Assembly (NCBI GenBank): GCA_958510825.1
Contig: OY294044.1
Coordinates: forward strand, 42,497,550-42,561,549
DNA length: 64,000 nucleotides
Source: Brachypterus glaber
Taxonomy: Eukaryota; Arthropoda; Insecta; Coleoptera; Kateretidae
Reading direction: 5' to 3'
Shown: one piece after another, positions 22,990 through 35,600 of the stretch
Position numbering within the stretch: the first letter of the stretch is position 1
How the letters are laid out: every line of letters starts with the position of its first letter
Notes under the pieces: generated by a model
Databases searched by the model: none
What the model saw: only the letters and a program-made list of their open reading frames with translations
What the model was told of the DNA's origin: nothing
Made by a program: the position numbers and the translations under genes

Positions 22990-25115
22990 TTATATTATTC
23001 AAAGCTCCTGCGCTAGAATAATAGTGTACGGTAGTTTCGAATTTAAAAAAAATCAATAATTGTCCTAGACAAAATTCTTGGATATATATTTGTTTCATGA
23101 AAAATTCGCTTTTTTTAATGTCCGTCTGTCCCTCTGTCTGTCCGTTGATGTCACGATTATTGTAAACACGATAACTCAAGAACGAATAATCCAATCGACT
23201 TGAAATTTTCAGGAAAATCAAGTTCTGCGAGGGGATGATCCCTATTGTTTTTGAAAGTAATCACCCCAAAAACAAAAAAGGTATGGGGAGTTAAATTAAA
23301 AAAAAAAACGAAAAAACTTGAAAGAAAATTCCGATTAAAGCAATTTTTTGAGGAAAAATTACTTTAATTATGAGGATCAATTCTACCAAAAGAAAATTAA
23401 AAAAAAATAAAAACTTTTTAGATTTTTGTTTTAATTTTTCGTTTTTTGCAAAAAGAAAATTTATTAAAAAAAATTAACTTTTTTATATTTTTGAACACTT
23501 TTTTTTATTTTTTTTTTCAATAATTTTTCGTTTTTCTTAAAAAAAATAATAATTTATTTTTATTTTATTTTTTTTAATGTCTTTTTTAGTATTTGGGAAA
23601 TGCAATATACCATTTACTGTCACGCTGTTCTAGAAGAACTTTTAAATGACATGACAACTTCCATTTCTTTTTTCTATTTGTTATTTGTTATATAAGCTCT
23701 AATAAAAAAAATAAGACCAAAATTTTAAAAATCGTTAGAGCCGTTTTTGAAAAAAATGTTTTTTTTAGAAAATATCTCTGATATTTCAGGCTAACATACT
23801 AGGTTTGCCATCAATATCTCGGATTTTGACCAAACTTGGCATAGTGGTTCCACTATGGTACCTAAGCACTCCATCCAAGTTTTTTTCGAAAGGGTCAATC
23901 CGTTCACGATACCGGGTGTCCCACCAACCAGGTTCTTAAGTTATATCTCCGTTATTTGAAAAGGTATTTTTTTGTAAAAAATAGCGTTAAATGGGAGCCA
24001 AAAAAGATTTTATTGACTTATTCAACCCCCCTCCTCCATTGCTTACTCACTCCCTTGTAACCACCCCACCCTTGATTTTCAACACCTTCCACCCTCATTA
24101 AGAATATGAAATTACATTACATTTTGAATTAAACCATGTATTATAAATAGTATCTTATTCTTTTAAGGGGCTTCGAATAACAATTATTATTTAGTAATAA
24201 TAATGTCCCACCAGGTTTTAGACGGGCTATATCTCCGTTAAATAAAAATATAAAAAAGGTAAAAAAAATAAAATTAAATTGGAGTCAAAGTAGAATTTAC
24301 TGACATATGCAAAACTACCCCTTATTAACCTACCCTCTTGGAACCACCTCCAACTAGTTTTTTAAATAGCACTTCCCTATTTTACTAAAGAATATAAAAG
24401 TACATTTCATTTTAAATTTAACCAGAAAATTTTTCAAAAACTTACGTTAAATTGAACCCAAAAGAAAATTGATTAATATATTCAAAACCAACTCATAACA
24501 ACCCAGTCTCCTAGAACTACCCGCAATTTTGTTTTAAATGTCACCCTTCTATTAATAAATAATAATTGTTATTTAGAGCCCCTTAAAGCCCCTTAAAATC
24601 TAAGATGCCACTTATAATAAATGGTTGAATTCAGAATAAAGTGCACTTTATAAGAATTAGGGGTTTTTATTTAAAAAACAGAAGTTGGGGGTAGTTTCAA
24701 GGGAGTGGTTAAGCAAGAGGCGGTTTTGAATAAGTCGGTAAAATCTCCTTTGGCTTTGATTTAATGCTATTTTTTTCCAATTTTAAATACCTTTTCAAAT
24801 AACGGAGATAAGCTATTTCAAGAACTTGGTGGGATACTCAGTATAGTGAACGGATGGACCGTTTTGAAAAAATTTTGGATAGAGTGCTTAGGTACCATAG
24901 TGGTACCACTATACCAAGTTTGGTCAAAATCCGAGACATCGAGGGCAAACCGAGTATGTTAGCCTGAAATATCAGAGATATTTTCTAAAAAACACATTTT
25001 TTTCAAAAACGGCTATAACGATTTTTAAAATTTTGGTCTTATTTTTCTTATTAGTATTGTATTAATAATATATATATTGTGGTATGCGTAGCATAACATA
25101 TCTTCACGGCTTGTC
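22990..25115 (+). mobile_element. MITE family B, copy 3, interrupted by foldback element 3
   Basis: The left portion (22990-23620) carries GCGCTAGAATAATAG, ATTCTTGGATATATATTTG, GTCCGTCTGTC and CGATAACTCAAGAACGAATA. The terminal portion, GCGTAGCATAACATATCTTC, reappears only at about 25085-25115. The gap is foldback element 3. Confidence 0.7.
23690..25060. mobile_element. Foldback element 3
   Basis: The left arm runs AAATCGTTAGAGCCGTTTTT, AATATCTCTGATATTTCAGG, CTCGGATTTTGACCAAACTT, GGTACCTAAGCACT. It is mirrored by AGTGCTTAGGTACCATAGTG, CCAAGTTTGGTCAAAATCCG, CCTGAAATATCAGAGATATT, AACGGCTATAACGATTTTTA. Arms are about 560 bp with a centre near 24370. No open reading frame. It lies inside MITE B copy 3 and is therefore younger than it. 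Confidence 0.85.
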
Positions 25116-25540
25116 TTTTTAATTTAAAAAAAAAAAATATTAAAAATATGAGTAATTTTTTTAATGTAAGCAGTTTTTCTTCTTACATCTGTAATTATTT
25201 TAGGGTAATTGTTTAATATATGAATACAACAGAAAAATTCCTCATATTTTGCCATATTTTTAATATTTTTATTGAAAATTAAATTAAAAAAAACAGGCCT
25301 GTAAAAAAATATGAATTTAGTTAGTATCTTAGTACATATTAGGAAAATAAACCATAAAAAAGTGGGCTAAAGTTTTTGTCCGCATTAAGGTTTAAACTTA
25401 AAAAAAAGCCTTTATACCAAATTTTAGCAAAATTTTAGCTAATATTAAAAAAAAATGATCCACCCTAATGACGCAATTTTTTTTTCAGATTTTTCACTGT
25501 TTTTGTCACTTTTTTTTCTGGGTGCAGTGCACCGGTGCAC

Positions 25541-25990
25541 AACGATTTTCTAGACTTTCAAAGCGTTCTAGCACCTAGTCTATTAATTTTTGGGGATTGC
25601 GCCCTTGGACACTCTTGATCAGAATATAGAGCTCTAGAGACTATAACATATCCAAATTAAGATAATTCCGACTAAAACCAGTTTTAAATAAGAAGGGGAC
25701 AAGGTCCTTTGAAAGTCAACGATTGTCAAATTTGTTTTCAGCGCCTAAACATATGCATTCTTAAGAAAAAAGTAGTCTGGTTAAGAGTAATTGAAGTTAA
25801 TTTTTTGTGGATCGGTGTAGTTATCGAGACGAATTTTTGAAAGATTTTTGAAAATTTTCACACGGACTTCATATGGTAATCCCCGAATTCACCTATTTTA
25901 ATTCATCTCCCGGACCTGGAGTAGTTTTTAAAATTTAATTGTCATATCTAGCTCGATCGAGACCTAGCTGTGAACAGTATACTGGTGTTC
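25541..25990. other. No gene seen
   Basis: AT-rich with ordinary composition and no recognised repeat. Confidence 0.4.
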
Positions 25991-25998
25991 ATAAATTA

Positions 25999-26549
25999 GG
26001 CAGACTAACATCTCTACTCTAAATTTCTCTACTCCCTAACATCCCTACTCCATAACATCCCTACTCCACAACAACTCTACTCCGTAACATCTCTACTCCA
26101 TAACATCTCTACTCCGTAACAACTCTACTCCACACTATAAGGACTTTATTAGCCACTTAATAATAAATGAGCAGTTCAAAGAACAAAGAATCTTCTTCTT
26201 CTAGATTATTTTATTTTTTTCGTAGAAAACGTTTATCTTTAAATTCAAATCTAGAACAATCATAAATGAATTATTCTAAAAGCCACAATGACCGCGTACT
26301 CTTAATATGCACTAATAAGTAAGTAATTAATAAATTAAATTCATATTTGGCAGTGACTTAGCATGACAAATATTCATTTGAGTTAAGACAAGTTACTAAT
26401 CGAGTGCATATAGTGCGGAGTAGAGTTGTTACGGAGTAGAGATGTTATGGAGTAGAGATGTTACGGAGTAGAGTTGTTGTGGAGTAGGGATGTTATGGAG
26501 TAGGGATGTTAGGGAGTAGAGAAATTTAGAGTAGAGATGTTAGTCTGCC
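25999..26549. mobile_element. Terminal-inverted-repeat element made of 16-bp satellite units
   Basis: Arms 25999-26131 and 26417-26549 are identical inverted repeats of 133 bp; after one mismatch another 7 bp match. Each starts GGCAGACTAACATC and consists of about eight 16-bp units such as AACATCTCTACTCCGT. The flanks ATAAATTA (25991-25998 and 26550-26557) are a perfect 8-bp target duplication. The 285-bp centre is AT-rich and non-coding. Perfect arms and a perfect target duplication mean a recent insertion. An 8-bp duplication fits hAT or P-type transposases, but the terminal sequence is not a typical hAT end. Confidence 0.9.
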
Positions 26550-26557
26550 ATAAATTA

Positions 26558-27509
26558 TGATCTTAAAATGTATAATATCAGCAAAATGCAGAGGAACGGC
26601 TATTTTTTATCATAATTGCCAAACTTTAACTGTTTGTTTTTCTCTAAAATGCTGATATTTGATTAGTTTTTTTTTCAACATAAAACAATGAAACAAGCTA
26701 GAACAACCTAAACAAAAGCTGTATCTATTGGAAATGAATTGGCAAATAATACTCGCATGTTTTCCAATACGATCTTTTATTTTTATGGAAAAATGCGCAG
26801 ATATTTGTTATTTTTATGGAAGTCAATCAAAGTTTTGTAATTTAGAAGTGACCGCACTTTTAATGAAACGCTCATATTCACCTTCGGCCGCAAAAACGCA
26901 TTAAAATTGGACAAAATGTAAATGAAAATTCAACTACGAAACCACAGAAATGAATAACAAAGTCCATATAGGAAATTAAAAATATCATCGAAATATAACA
27001 TGTGTGATTGTATTTAATTGTTTTTCATTTGTCTCGTTTTTCGAAAATATCAGAAACATTAATTAAAAATTTCATAAATTCAATTTAACTAGCTACATAA
27101 AATACCTGCCAAACGATCGGTGTTCCATGATTTTTTTACTTGTTTAAGTTTTTAAATTCAAATATTTATGTCTATATTTACCCAACCCAACATCGAAAAT
27201 TGTCGCATACGACAATTTACATTGGTTAATTTTAATTAGAAATTCACAAAAATTAAGCAATTAGCAATATTTATTTGGACTATCATTTTGTATTTGCATT
27301 TATTTATACTCACAAAGAGATCTTTACCTAAGATATTTTACAAGGACAAAAATACACAAAATTCTAACTTTTAAATGTGTAGTTGCAATTTACAAAGGAC
27401 AGAGATTTATGCCATCTGCTTTTGTTTATATGATAATTATATGGTGTCTAGAAAGTACATCAGCATTACTTTCATTGACGTAAGTGTAGCAAATGTCTTT
27501 TTTTATTTT
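26558..27509. other. AT-rich DNA, no gene identified
   Basis: Unique-looking sequence without open frames of note. Confidence 0.4.
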
Positions 27510-28085
27510 TAGATTAACTTTTGCTTTCCCATTTTGAAAATTTTCAAAATTTCGGAAAGCCTTGTATTCGTGCAAAAATTTTTTTTGCGAATTTTTGCGT
27601 TTTATGACGTTTTATGTCGATATAAATCAATTTCAAGCAAAAAAAAAATTGTCGGTCGATCGGTCGGCCAGTTAAGACTTCTTCTTCTTGTTCTTCTTCT
27701 TCTTTATTGGCGTTGCTGTCACGCATTTCCGCCAGGTCCATCTCTAAGAAAGTTAATTCAAAAAATTCTTTTTTTTTACACTACACTATTTGATTACTTC
27801 ACTACTTGATTACTTCACTACTTATCTACTTATTTAAGTCTTCTTCTCACTACATCTAATTGAAATTTGGCATACAGGTATGTTACCAAAAGCTCTCACT
27901 CGGGATTGTTTTTGGTGAACATTGGTGTGCGGCAGGGGGCAAATTGGGAAACATACATTTTTTTTACATAAACTTCCCGGACAGAACGATCGACCGTCCG
28001 ACAACTTTTTTGCTCGAAATTGATTTATATCGATACAATGCTTTCCAAAAATTTTGAAAATTTTCAAAAGGAAAAGCAATTAGGT
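27510..28085. mobile_element. Inverted-repeat element with CGATCGGTCGG-type arms
   Basis: CCATTTTGAAAATTTTCAAA and CGATATAAATCAATTTCAAGC with GTCGGTCGATCGGTCG on the left are mirrored by CGATCGACCGTCCGACAAC, GAAATTGATTTATATCG and TTTTGAAAATTTTCAAAAGG on the right. The centre holds CTTCTTCTTC and a TTCACTACTTGATTAC tandem. Non-coding. The segment at 47495-47760 resembles part of it. Confidence 0.65.
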
Positions 28086-28522
28086 TAAAATACTTATATT
28101 TATAATACAATTAGAATAATAAATTTTATATCAAAATTAATATTATGTCAAGTGGCTGTGGAAGTTCGTGCTGTGGCAAAATGTTAAAATAACTAGTAAG
28201 TATAACTAACTATCCAACACTTAATTACATAATTATATGCAACCTTACAAGACTTACCCGCAATTTGCATACATATTAGTAGAGTATATGCACATATGTA
28301 AACATAGTATACACTACTAAAAAATGTGTTGCGAAGTTCGCAATTCAAATATCTAATTTAAATTTTAGTCTAACCTAATAAAGCCTCTGGGATTAAACCT
28401 TTAGGGTTTCTAGGTATACCCTCGGGTATACCTAATATCATATTAGTAATATGTACCTAAATATTTCAACCAAGATTCCTTCTTAACTCGTATCCAAGTC
28501 CATACGCATTTTTTATATAGGT
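28086..28522. other. No gene seen
   Basis: AT-rich. The direct repeat TATACCCTCGGGTATACC near 28416 is the only local structure. Confidence 0.35.
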
Positions 28523-29139
28523 TAGGGTGGACCTTATATTTTTTATTATCTTAAAATTTTCATTTAGGTGTAACTATAAAATTCTAAAAATATGATAGTG
28601 ATCATACTCCTCTAAGGGTGCTAATGGGGATCCTAAAATTCGTAAAATTACCATAAATTGTAAAAAATCGTTGAAAATTATCTGTAATTTTCGCCAAAAT
28701 ATTTTGCGTTTAGCTCGTTTTGTTTTAGTTAAATAATTTTAATATTATGAAGAGTTATTAAAATGTATTAAAAAAAAATAAAATCATACATACATTTTTA
28801 AAATGTTTGTTTACCGTTTATGGTAGAAATACGTAAATTTTAGTGTTGGGGGCAACTTTGGCGGATTTTAGGCTCGGGTTAGAGCCTTTGATCATTTTGA
28901 AATTTGGCACATAATTAATTTAGTATGCACAAAATGAAAAAAATAAGATTTCAAGCTCTTTAAATTTTTCACTTATAAAAAAATTACAGACGATTTTCAA
29001 CGATTTTTTACGATTTATGGTAATTTTACGAATTTTAGGGTCCCAATTAGCAACCTTAGATCACTCTCATATTTTCAGAATTTTCTAGTTACGGCTAAAT
29101 GAAAATTTTAAGATAATATAAAATATTAGGTCCACCCTA
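28523..29139. mobile_element. TAGGGTGGACC inverted-repeat element
   Basis: Ends TAGGGTGGACCTTATATTTT and the inverse AAATATTAGGTCCACCCTA. The arms extend inward over about 200 bp (ATCTTAAAATTTTCATTTAG; ATTTTACGAATTTTAGG). Non-coding. Confidence 0.75.
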
Positions 29140-32100
29140 CCACACTGTGGTACATGTAAAGTTTAGTATATCCTTAAAGCATGAAATAGACAATATCCCA
29201 CGAGAGCGATTAAGAATGGATTAAATTTTAAGAAAAACTAACAAACTTTATATAATTTTAACGCAAAAGATTAAATTGCATTAAATTATAATTTATAATT
29301 TATATAAATATAATTTATAATTTATAATTATTAAATTCAAGGTAAAATATATATTTTTTGTTATTTTTACTACATTTTTATTTTTTTTATGAGAGATGGC
29401 ACCCCATGTATGATGTTTAAAAAGTGTCTCTAAACCAGTCTTAGAAAAAATATATTCCAGTTAATAAGAAAAAGCTTTGGGAACATTTTAATAATAAACC
29501 ATAGGAAAAATTTTATCTCTCCAAAATTTTTTCTATGGCTTATTGAAATCAACTTCAATATGAGTAAGGATCAAGAATTTCTTAATTTTAATAATGCTTT
29601 AATATAAATCTGTTGCACCAATGTGGCCATCGTGAAAAAAATAATTGCAGTTATATCGTAAAAACATTTGATTCTTTCGACCTATATCCAAAATATACTA
29701 TTTGAAGTTGTTGTTAAAGTAAGTATTTTACTTTAACAAATAATGATTATGTTTTGCCGTTGGAAAGAAAATGGATTTTATTGGATATAATAAAAATCCA
29801 TGCCAATATAGAAACGATGATAATGAACTCATTATAAATACACCAAAACAAGAATGGCAACTGTTCCATATATGTTTTTGAGTAGTTTATTATAAATTAA
29901 TATTTGTTTCTAGAAAAGCACAATTAATCATAATTAAATAGAGCTAATTACAGCAAATTTAACATAAAATTTATTTAGGCAATTTCAGTATAATCAACGA
30001 CGCAAGTCTATCATTTTAATTATTAACATTGCAATTAAAAACGATGCTTTATTTTTAGCCTTTGAATGTATTATATTGTAATTAATATCAATTCTGAAGC
30101 CTTATTCTATAGCCGTCGGCCACCAATCAGTGGTGTTCCAAACCAAATGTTGGGTAATATAATAATTTCTTGAAGAATGAGGTATATTAAACTTTAATAA
30201 TTATGAACTTTAGTTATAATTAGAGTTGAGCGACATTTAGTGTCTTACTCATATTGTCGAGCGACGCCACGCGTCGATGTAGTTTGTTCGGTTTCTTTAA
30301 GACAGCATGCTAATTTGGCTAGGGCTAGGCCTAGGGCTAATTTGATTAAAGAGAGTTTAGTTTGAATGGATATTAGGGGGGGATCACGAATAAGTGGGCA
30401 CAATACTGGTTGAGAACATTTTTTATCTTTTTGTGGGTAGAGAGGGTTTCGAATTATTTTCAAGGGACATTAAATTGAGTGGTTTCAGGTAATTTTCATT
30501 GTCTTGGATTAAAGATTTGAATGATGTCCATTTTGTAGAAAAACAAGATTCAAACATGCCAGTTAAACTTCAAAATTAAATTTCCTAACTTTTAAAAATT
30601 TTTCCAGAGATCTTCTTGTAAGACTTTTCATCACTTCTTATTAGTTTTAATTAAATAAAACTTTTATATTTTTTACCATTTCCATAACTATAAGGATTTT
30701 TTTTACATTTTCATACAATTTTCACACTTTTTACAAGTTATGAGAGCTGAATTTCGAGAGGTAAACTTGTGATAGGAAAAGTAACAAAAGTATATAAGAA
30801 TCCAAAAAACTTGTAAAATGTCTCGACATTTCTCTGAGTAGTAGTATTCCAGTCCAAACCGCTGGACTAGCTGTTACTTCAGATAAAGACACAATTATTT
30901 AGTTTAAACTTCTCAATAAAAATCCTTTTAAATCAAACATTTTTAAAGATCTTGTGAGTTGAGAAATCAAAAATTATCATCTTGCCCTGTTTTTTCTTAC
31001 CTTATGCCCTAAATCACAAAGAGGGCACTGCTAAGTCAATCATTCCACTTTGCATGTTTTCCTCCCTCATGCTTATTGTGTGCATCGCATTCTGAAATGT
31101 TTATCTTAAATTGTCTAAATTGCTTATAATAGCACTGAAAGTAAAAAAATTCCTACTATAACATTAAAGACACACCACATAACAACTGGCGACGCACATA
31201 ATGAGAGACGCGGAAGGCATACTGTTAAAACTTAAAGAAGGCTTAAAATCATCTGGGATGAATGAAGACATGAGAAGTAGTTAAAAATAGAGCATTAGAA
31301 AATTATTAAATAATATGGATATGTATAGATTTTCGAAGTATCCAAAAGTAATGGAATTGCCGCAAAAAAAAATAGATAAAAGGCTATTTTAAACCAGTTT
31401 AATAACAAATAAATAACTATGATAAATAGTCACCATTTATGATGTTGCGATAAAGAGTGAGATTAAAAGTAAATACTGGTAACTGGAACATTTCTGCGGT
31501 CAATTTTAAGAAGAGGTGTGTTCCAATTTGATGCATAACTTATGAACATAATAAATTGAAAAGAAAAAGATAAAAAACAATAATTTCAGAAAACATATGA
31601 TTATAATTTAAGTATACGTTATCAGAAGCTGCTTTTTTGCGGTCTGGACATTAATTAGTGGCTCGAAAAACGAATGTGAATTAATTTTATATGTGTATGT
31701 GGGATGATGCTTGATGGAATTAATATTTAAATAAAAAATTGCTTACCTTATTCGCTATTTAATCATTTATTATGATGTTAATGGAAAATTAATAATTATC
31801 TTTGCATAAAATAAGTACCTATAACGTTTATTAAGATTATTAATTCAAATATAGATATTATAATTTAAATTGCTATGATAAACAGTGGCTACAGCTTCTT
31901 TTGCGCTGCAATTTCAAGAAATAGGTACGTTAACAAAGACCCTATGTACAGCGTGACCACATTTAGCCCACATGTAGTTAACAACTACACTATTTATATT
32001 GACAGTAATTTTTGACATTTCAAATTGTTGACTGTTTATAGTCAACAATTAAAAGTTCAGTTTTTAACGCCCGTAGAAATAAAAATCTACTAGATGTATT

Positions 32101-32477
32101 CACACTGCATATGTGGGTATAAGGACATCACCCCGATTTCTGCAAAATTGGATTTTTTGCATGGTATTTGGGTGTTTGACGTAAGTAGTTGGAGATTACG
32201 TTGATTTACAGCTGAAAATAGTAAATATATTATTATAGTTGGCTGATAAGAGTACAGTTTGATAGTTGGTTTGATCAGGAAAGGTGAAAACCTTTTTTAC
32301 CGATAAAAAATACACGTTTGCTGATCCTAGTAGACTACTCCAGAAATGTGGTCTAACTGCTCATAGGCTGGTTCGGATTTTGAGTTATAAACTAGTTCTG
32401 ATTAATAGAGGCTGAATCCTTGTTACCACGTGACTTGCACTTGCCAATAAACTCAAAAAAACCTAATGCTAGTAATA

Positions 32478-32478
<1 letters not shown>
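29140..32478. other. Gene-poor AT-rich DNA downstream of CENP-S
   Basis: No gene supported. Small structures: a perfect 11-bp stem AATTGTTGACT / AGTCAACAATT at about 32024-32051, and ACTGGCGACGCAC near 31183, weakly like a retrotransposon primer-binding site but with no LTR. Confidence 0.35.

Positions 32479-32514
<36 letters not shown>
32479..32514. repeat. (TAC)n microsatellite
   Basis: About twelve uninterrupted trinucleotide units. Confidence 0.95.
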
Positions 32515-32611
32515 GTATTATTGCGAACTACCAAATATATAACTGAAATACGAGGCTACATTTCCTTCCCCTCCCCTAGATTAAAAAGTACTATATCGTT
32601 AAAAAAATATT

Positions 32612-32617
32612 TTTATT
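32612..32617 (-). terminator. Probable poly(A) signal of CENPS
   Basis: AATAAA on the minus strand about 40 bp past the stop. Another AATAAA (32652-32657) overlaps the stop codon. Confidence 0.45.
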
Positions 32618-32656
32618 AGATATTAACATATTTTACAATGAATATATATATTTTAT

Positions 32657-35600
32657 TCAAGAAGTACTGTTTGTATTCTTTCGCTTCCTTTTTTGGACTG
32701 TTGTAGTTTCTGCTAGTTTATTTGACGTTATAGTTTGTAATTTGGCATCCATTAATTCTTTCTAAAAGTAAAATAAAAAATATAATGTAAAAGTTTAACA
32801 TCGACTAGTTTTACAGAAACTATTCTTTTTTCAAATTCAAATAAAGATCTAGAGTTAAGGAAAAAAAATTATATCCAACAGTTTTCTTCAAACAAAAAGG
32901 CTCAAGATTCTTAAACTTTCTGGTTCAAGTCAAGTTGTAGAAAGAAAGGGAAAATAGAATTTGTGGATATAAAATTGTAAGTATTTTAAATAGGGACCGA
33001 AAGTTTCAGGGGTGATTCTACACCATAAAATATGACAAAAAGTTCCTATAAACATATATCTAAAAATGCGTCGTAAGGGAGCTCCAGAGATAAGCCCCTT
33101 TAAAAGCGGATAAAAAAATCGATTTTTATTTAATAACTCAGGAACGGGTAGGGGTCATTACAGCGCAGGCCATTACCGCGACACCGTTACGAGCATGGAC
33201 TTTACCGCGAAAACCATAATTATTTTAATTTTTTTTTTCAGAAAAAAAAAAAGATTAAATAAAAAATAAATAAATATTTTGCATAAAACAATCAAACAGT
33301 TCTACATGATGGACCTGCTGGGTCCGGGTTGTGGGCATGACTAGTTTCCTTTAAAACATTTCCGTTCGAAGTAATAAATTTCTTTTTTTCCAAAAAACAT
33401 TTTGTTGTTGTTATTTTAATGAACTTTAGGTTAATATTAACAGGTCTATTCACGTGCGTAAACAATATTGCTATTTTGGCAATATTGGCAAAAATCGCAT
33501 ACGATTTTGGCCACTATTGTCAATGGCCATATGGGTCAAAATCGCATGCGATTTTTGCCAATATCGCCAAAATAGCAATATTGTTTACGCACGTGAATAG
33601 ACCTGTATAATTTACTATTTTCTGTCGGGTCACCAAAATGTTAAACTATTTTAAAAATCGATTACAAGTTTAAATTTTTTCGTCGCGCCTTATTTTTTAC
33701 GTCACAGATAGAGACTGCGCAAAACGACATTTTATTTCTTAGTGTGGCTAAACTGCTAGCATAGACATAACCTCACTTTTTATCTGTCAGTGGAGAGTTC
33801 CTTGTTAAATTTCGGAATCGGCCCTAAAAGGGCCAATGTCAAAAATTTTAAACGGATACACTAAATCAAACAAAACATTGGCTGTTTTAGCAGTTTAACA
33901 GACATGTTTGTTAAAAACACCCTTGTCACCTAAAAACTACATTTATCTCACAAGCAATTACGTTGGCTTTTTTAGGTTATATAGATATAAGAAAAAGGTA
34001 GTTCTGCAGTATAACTTATAATAAGTATATAGTGACATTGGCCCTTTTAGAACCAAGCCATGATATACAACCAGATTTTTTCCTGCTAACTACCCCCCCC
34101 CCCCACTCAATATAAGATTTAACACTTTCTTAATATTGAGGGCTTTATAACGTAGAGGTCTACCTTCAGTTTTTGGTTTCCATTTCATGTTATGAAGCCT
34201 TTGATATAATCGTAGCAAAAGTAAAAAGCATTTTTAACTATTCTAGGTGGATGTAAGCATGCAATTGCAGAGGTTGAGTGCTACTAGGAAAAAGCAGCAT
34301 TGGCACAAGTGGGCCACAAAATGAAATACATCAAGGCCACTGAATTAAAAATTGGGGAACCCTCTACGTTCTTTGAAGATATAGGAAATTACTTTAGCGA
34401 CAGAATTTTAGATGAGGCCAGAACACAACATATTTTTCCTCAAATCCACAAAAAAATAAGTTAGGGTGGGGTAATAAAATTCAAAAAAAGTATTGAAAAA
34501 TAAAAATTTATTTAAATATAAATGTATATTATGTATATAAAAATATGTATACATATACATATATATATCGTCGTGTTACCTTAACTACCTCGTATCTCCA
34601 AAAAGTCGATTTTCGGTTTTTTGCACTAATCAATTCTGTACATGATTAGTAATCACCTAAACAAAGTCCTAATTTAAAATTCCAATTGGTTTATAAGTTA
34701 TGTGGAACTAATTTCCTCGTATCTCCTTTACTACTTAAAATAAATAACTGTAACTACCTCGTATCTCCAATATTAGACCTAGCAAATAAGGAATTTCCCG
34801 TAGGTGAAAATATCTAAGAAGATAAAACTTAGCATACTTATGTATTTGGATGCGGAAAATATATTGGTGAAGTAAAAAAGACCTACCACCCCTCCATCTC
34901 ACCCCCAGTGGTGAAAAATATCCCTTTTATCGTTTTTTTTTCTTAAAATGTTTATAAAATTTATATCTAGGGGCTCCTAGGATCGCTTAAGCAACATTTT
35001 ATAAAAAAAAACTATAATCCACCCCCGGCTTACAGGGTGTACTTTTTTTTAAATATTTACAATATTTTCGTGTAAAGTATGTGGGGGTTTTCGAGGTAGC
35101 TTAAACTGAATTTGATAATAGAATTTTTCTAACTTCACCCCGATGGGAGGTGGGCTTGATTTTTGAAAGTTTTCAAAATCGGAAAGCAATAATCATCCCC
35201 TCCCCCTTAGGGTGGAGTTAGAAAAATTTAATTATCAGATTCACTTTTAGCAACCTCAATAACCCCTCTATTCACGAAAATTACCCCCGCCCTCAGGTGA
35301 AGGGGTTGGTAAAAATGGTAAAAAAATAAGAATTTTAAAGTTAACCGGTTTTTTGTCCCCTGAAAACCTGTGAATTTGGAGATACGAGGTAGTTAAGGTA
35401 ACACGACGATATGTATGTATATTATATTATGTATATGAAAATTACTTATGTTGGGATTTAATGTAGACATAATTTATTATATAATACAATGATAAATAAA
35501 CTTAACACATGATAAATGGAAAAAATACGTGCCTTACTCATTTTTAATTACAACTTTAAATAATAGTGCTAGTGCATGTTCCCTGCAGGATTGACACTGA

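Noticed and set aside
31150..31290. Possible LTR primer-binding site and gag start
   Set aside because: ACTGGCGACGCAC is short, there is no LTR pair, and the following frame closes after about 27 codons.
33419..33610. 63-codon open frame
   Set aside because: It spans a palindromic MITE and its two halves are reverse complements.
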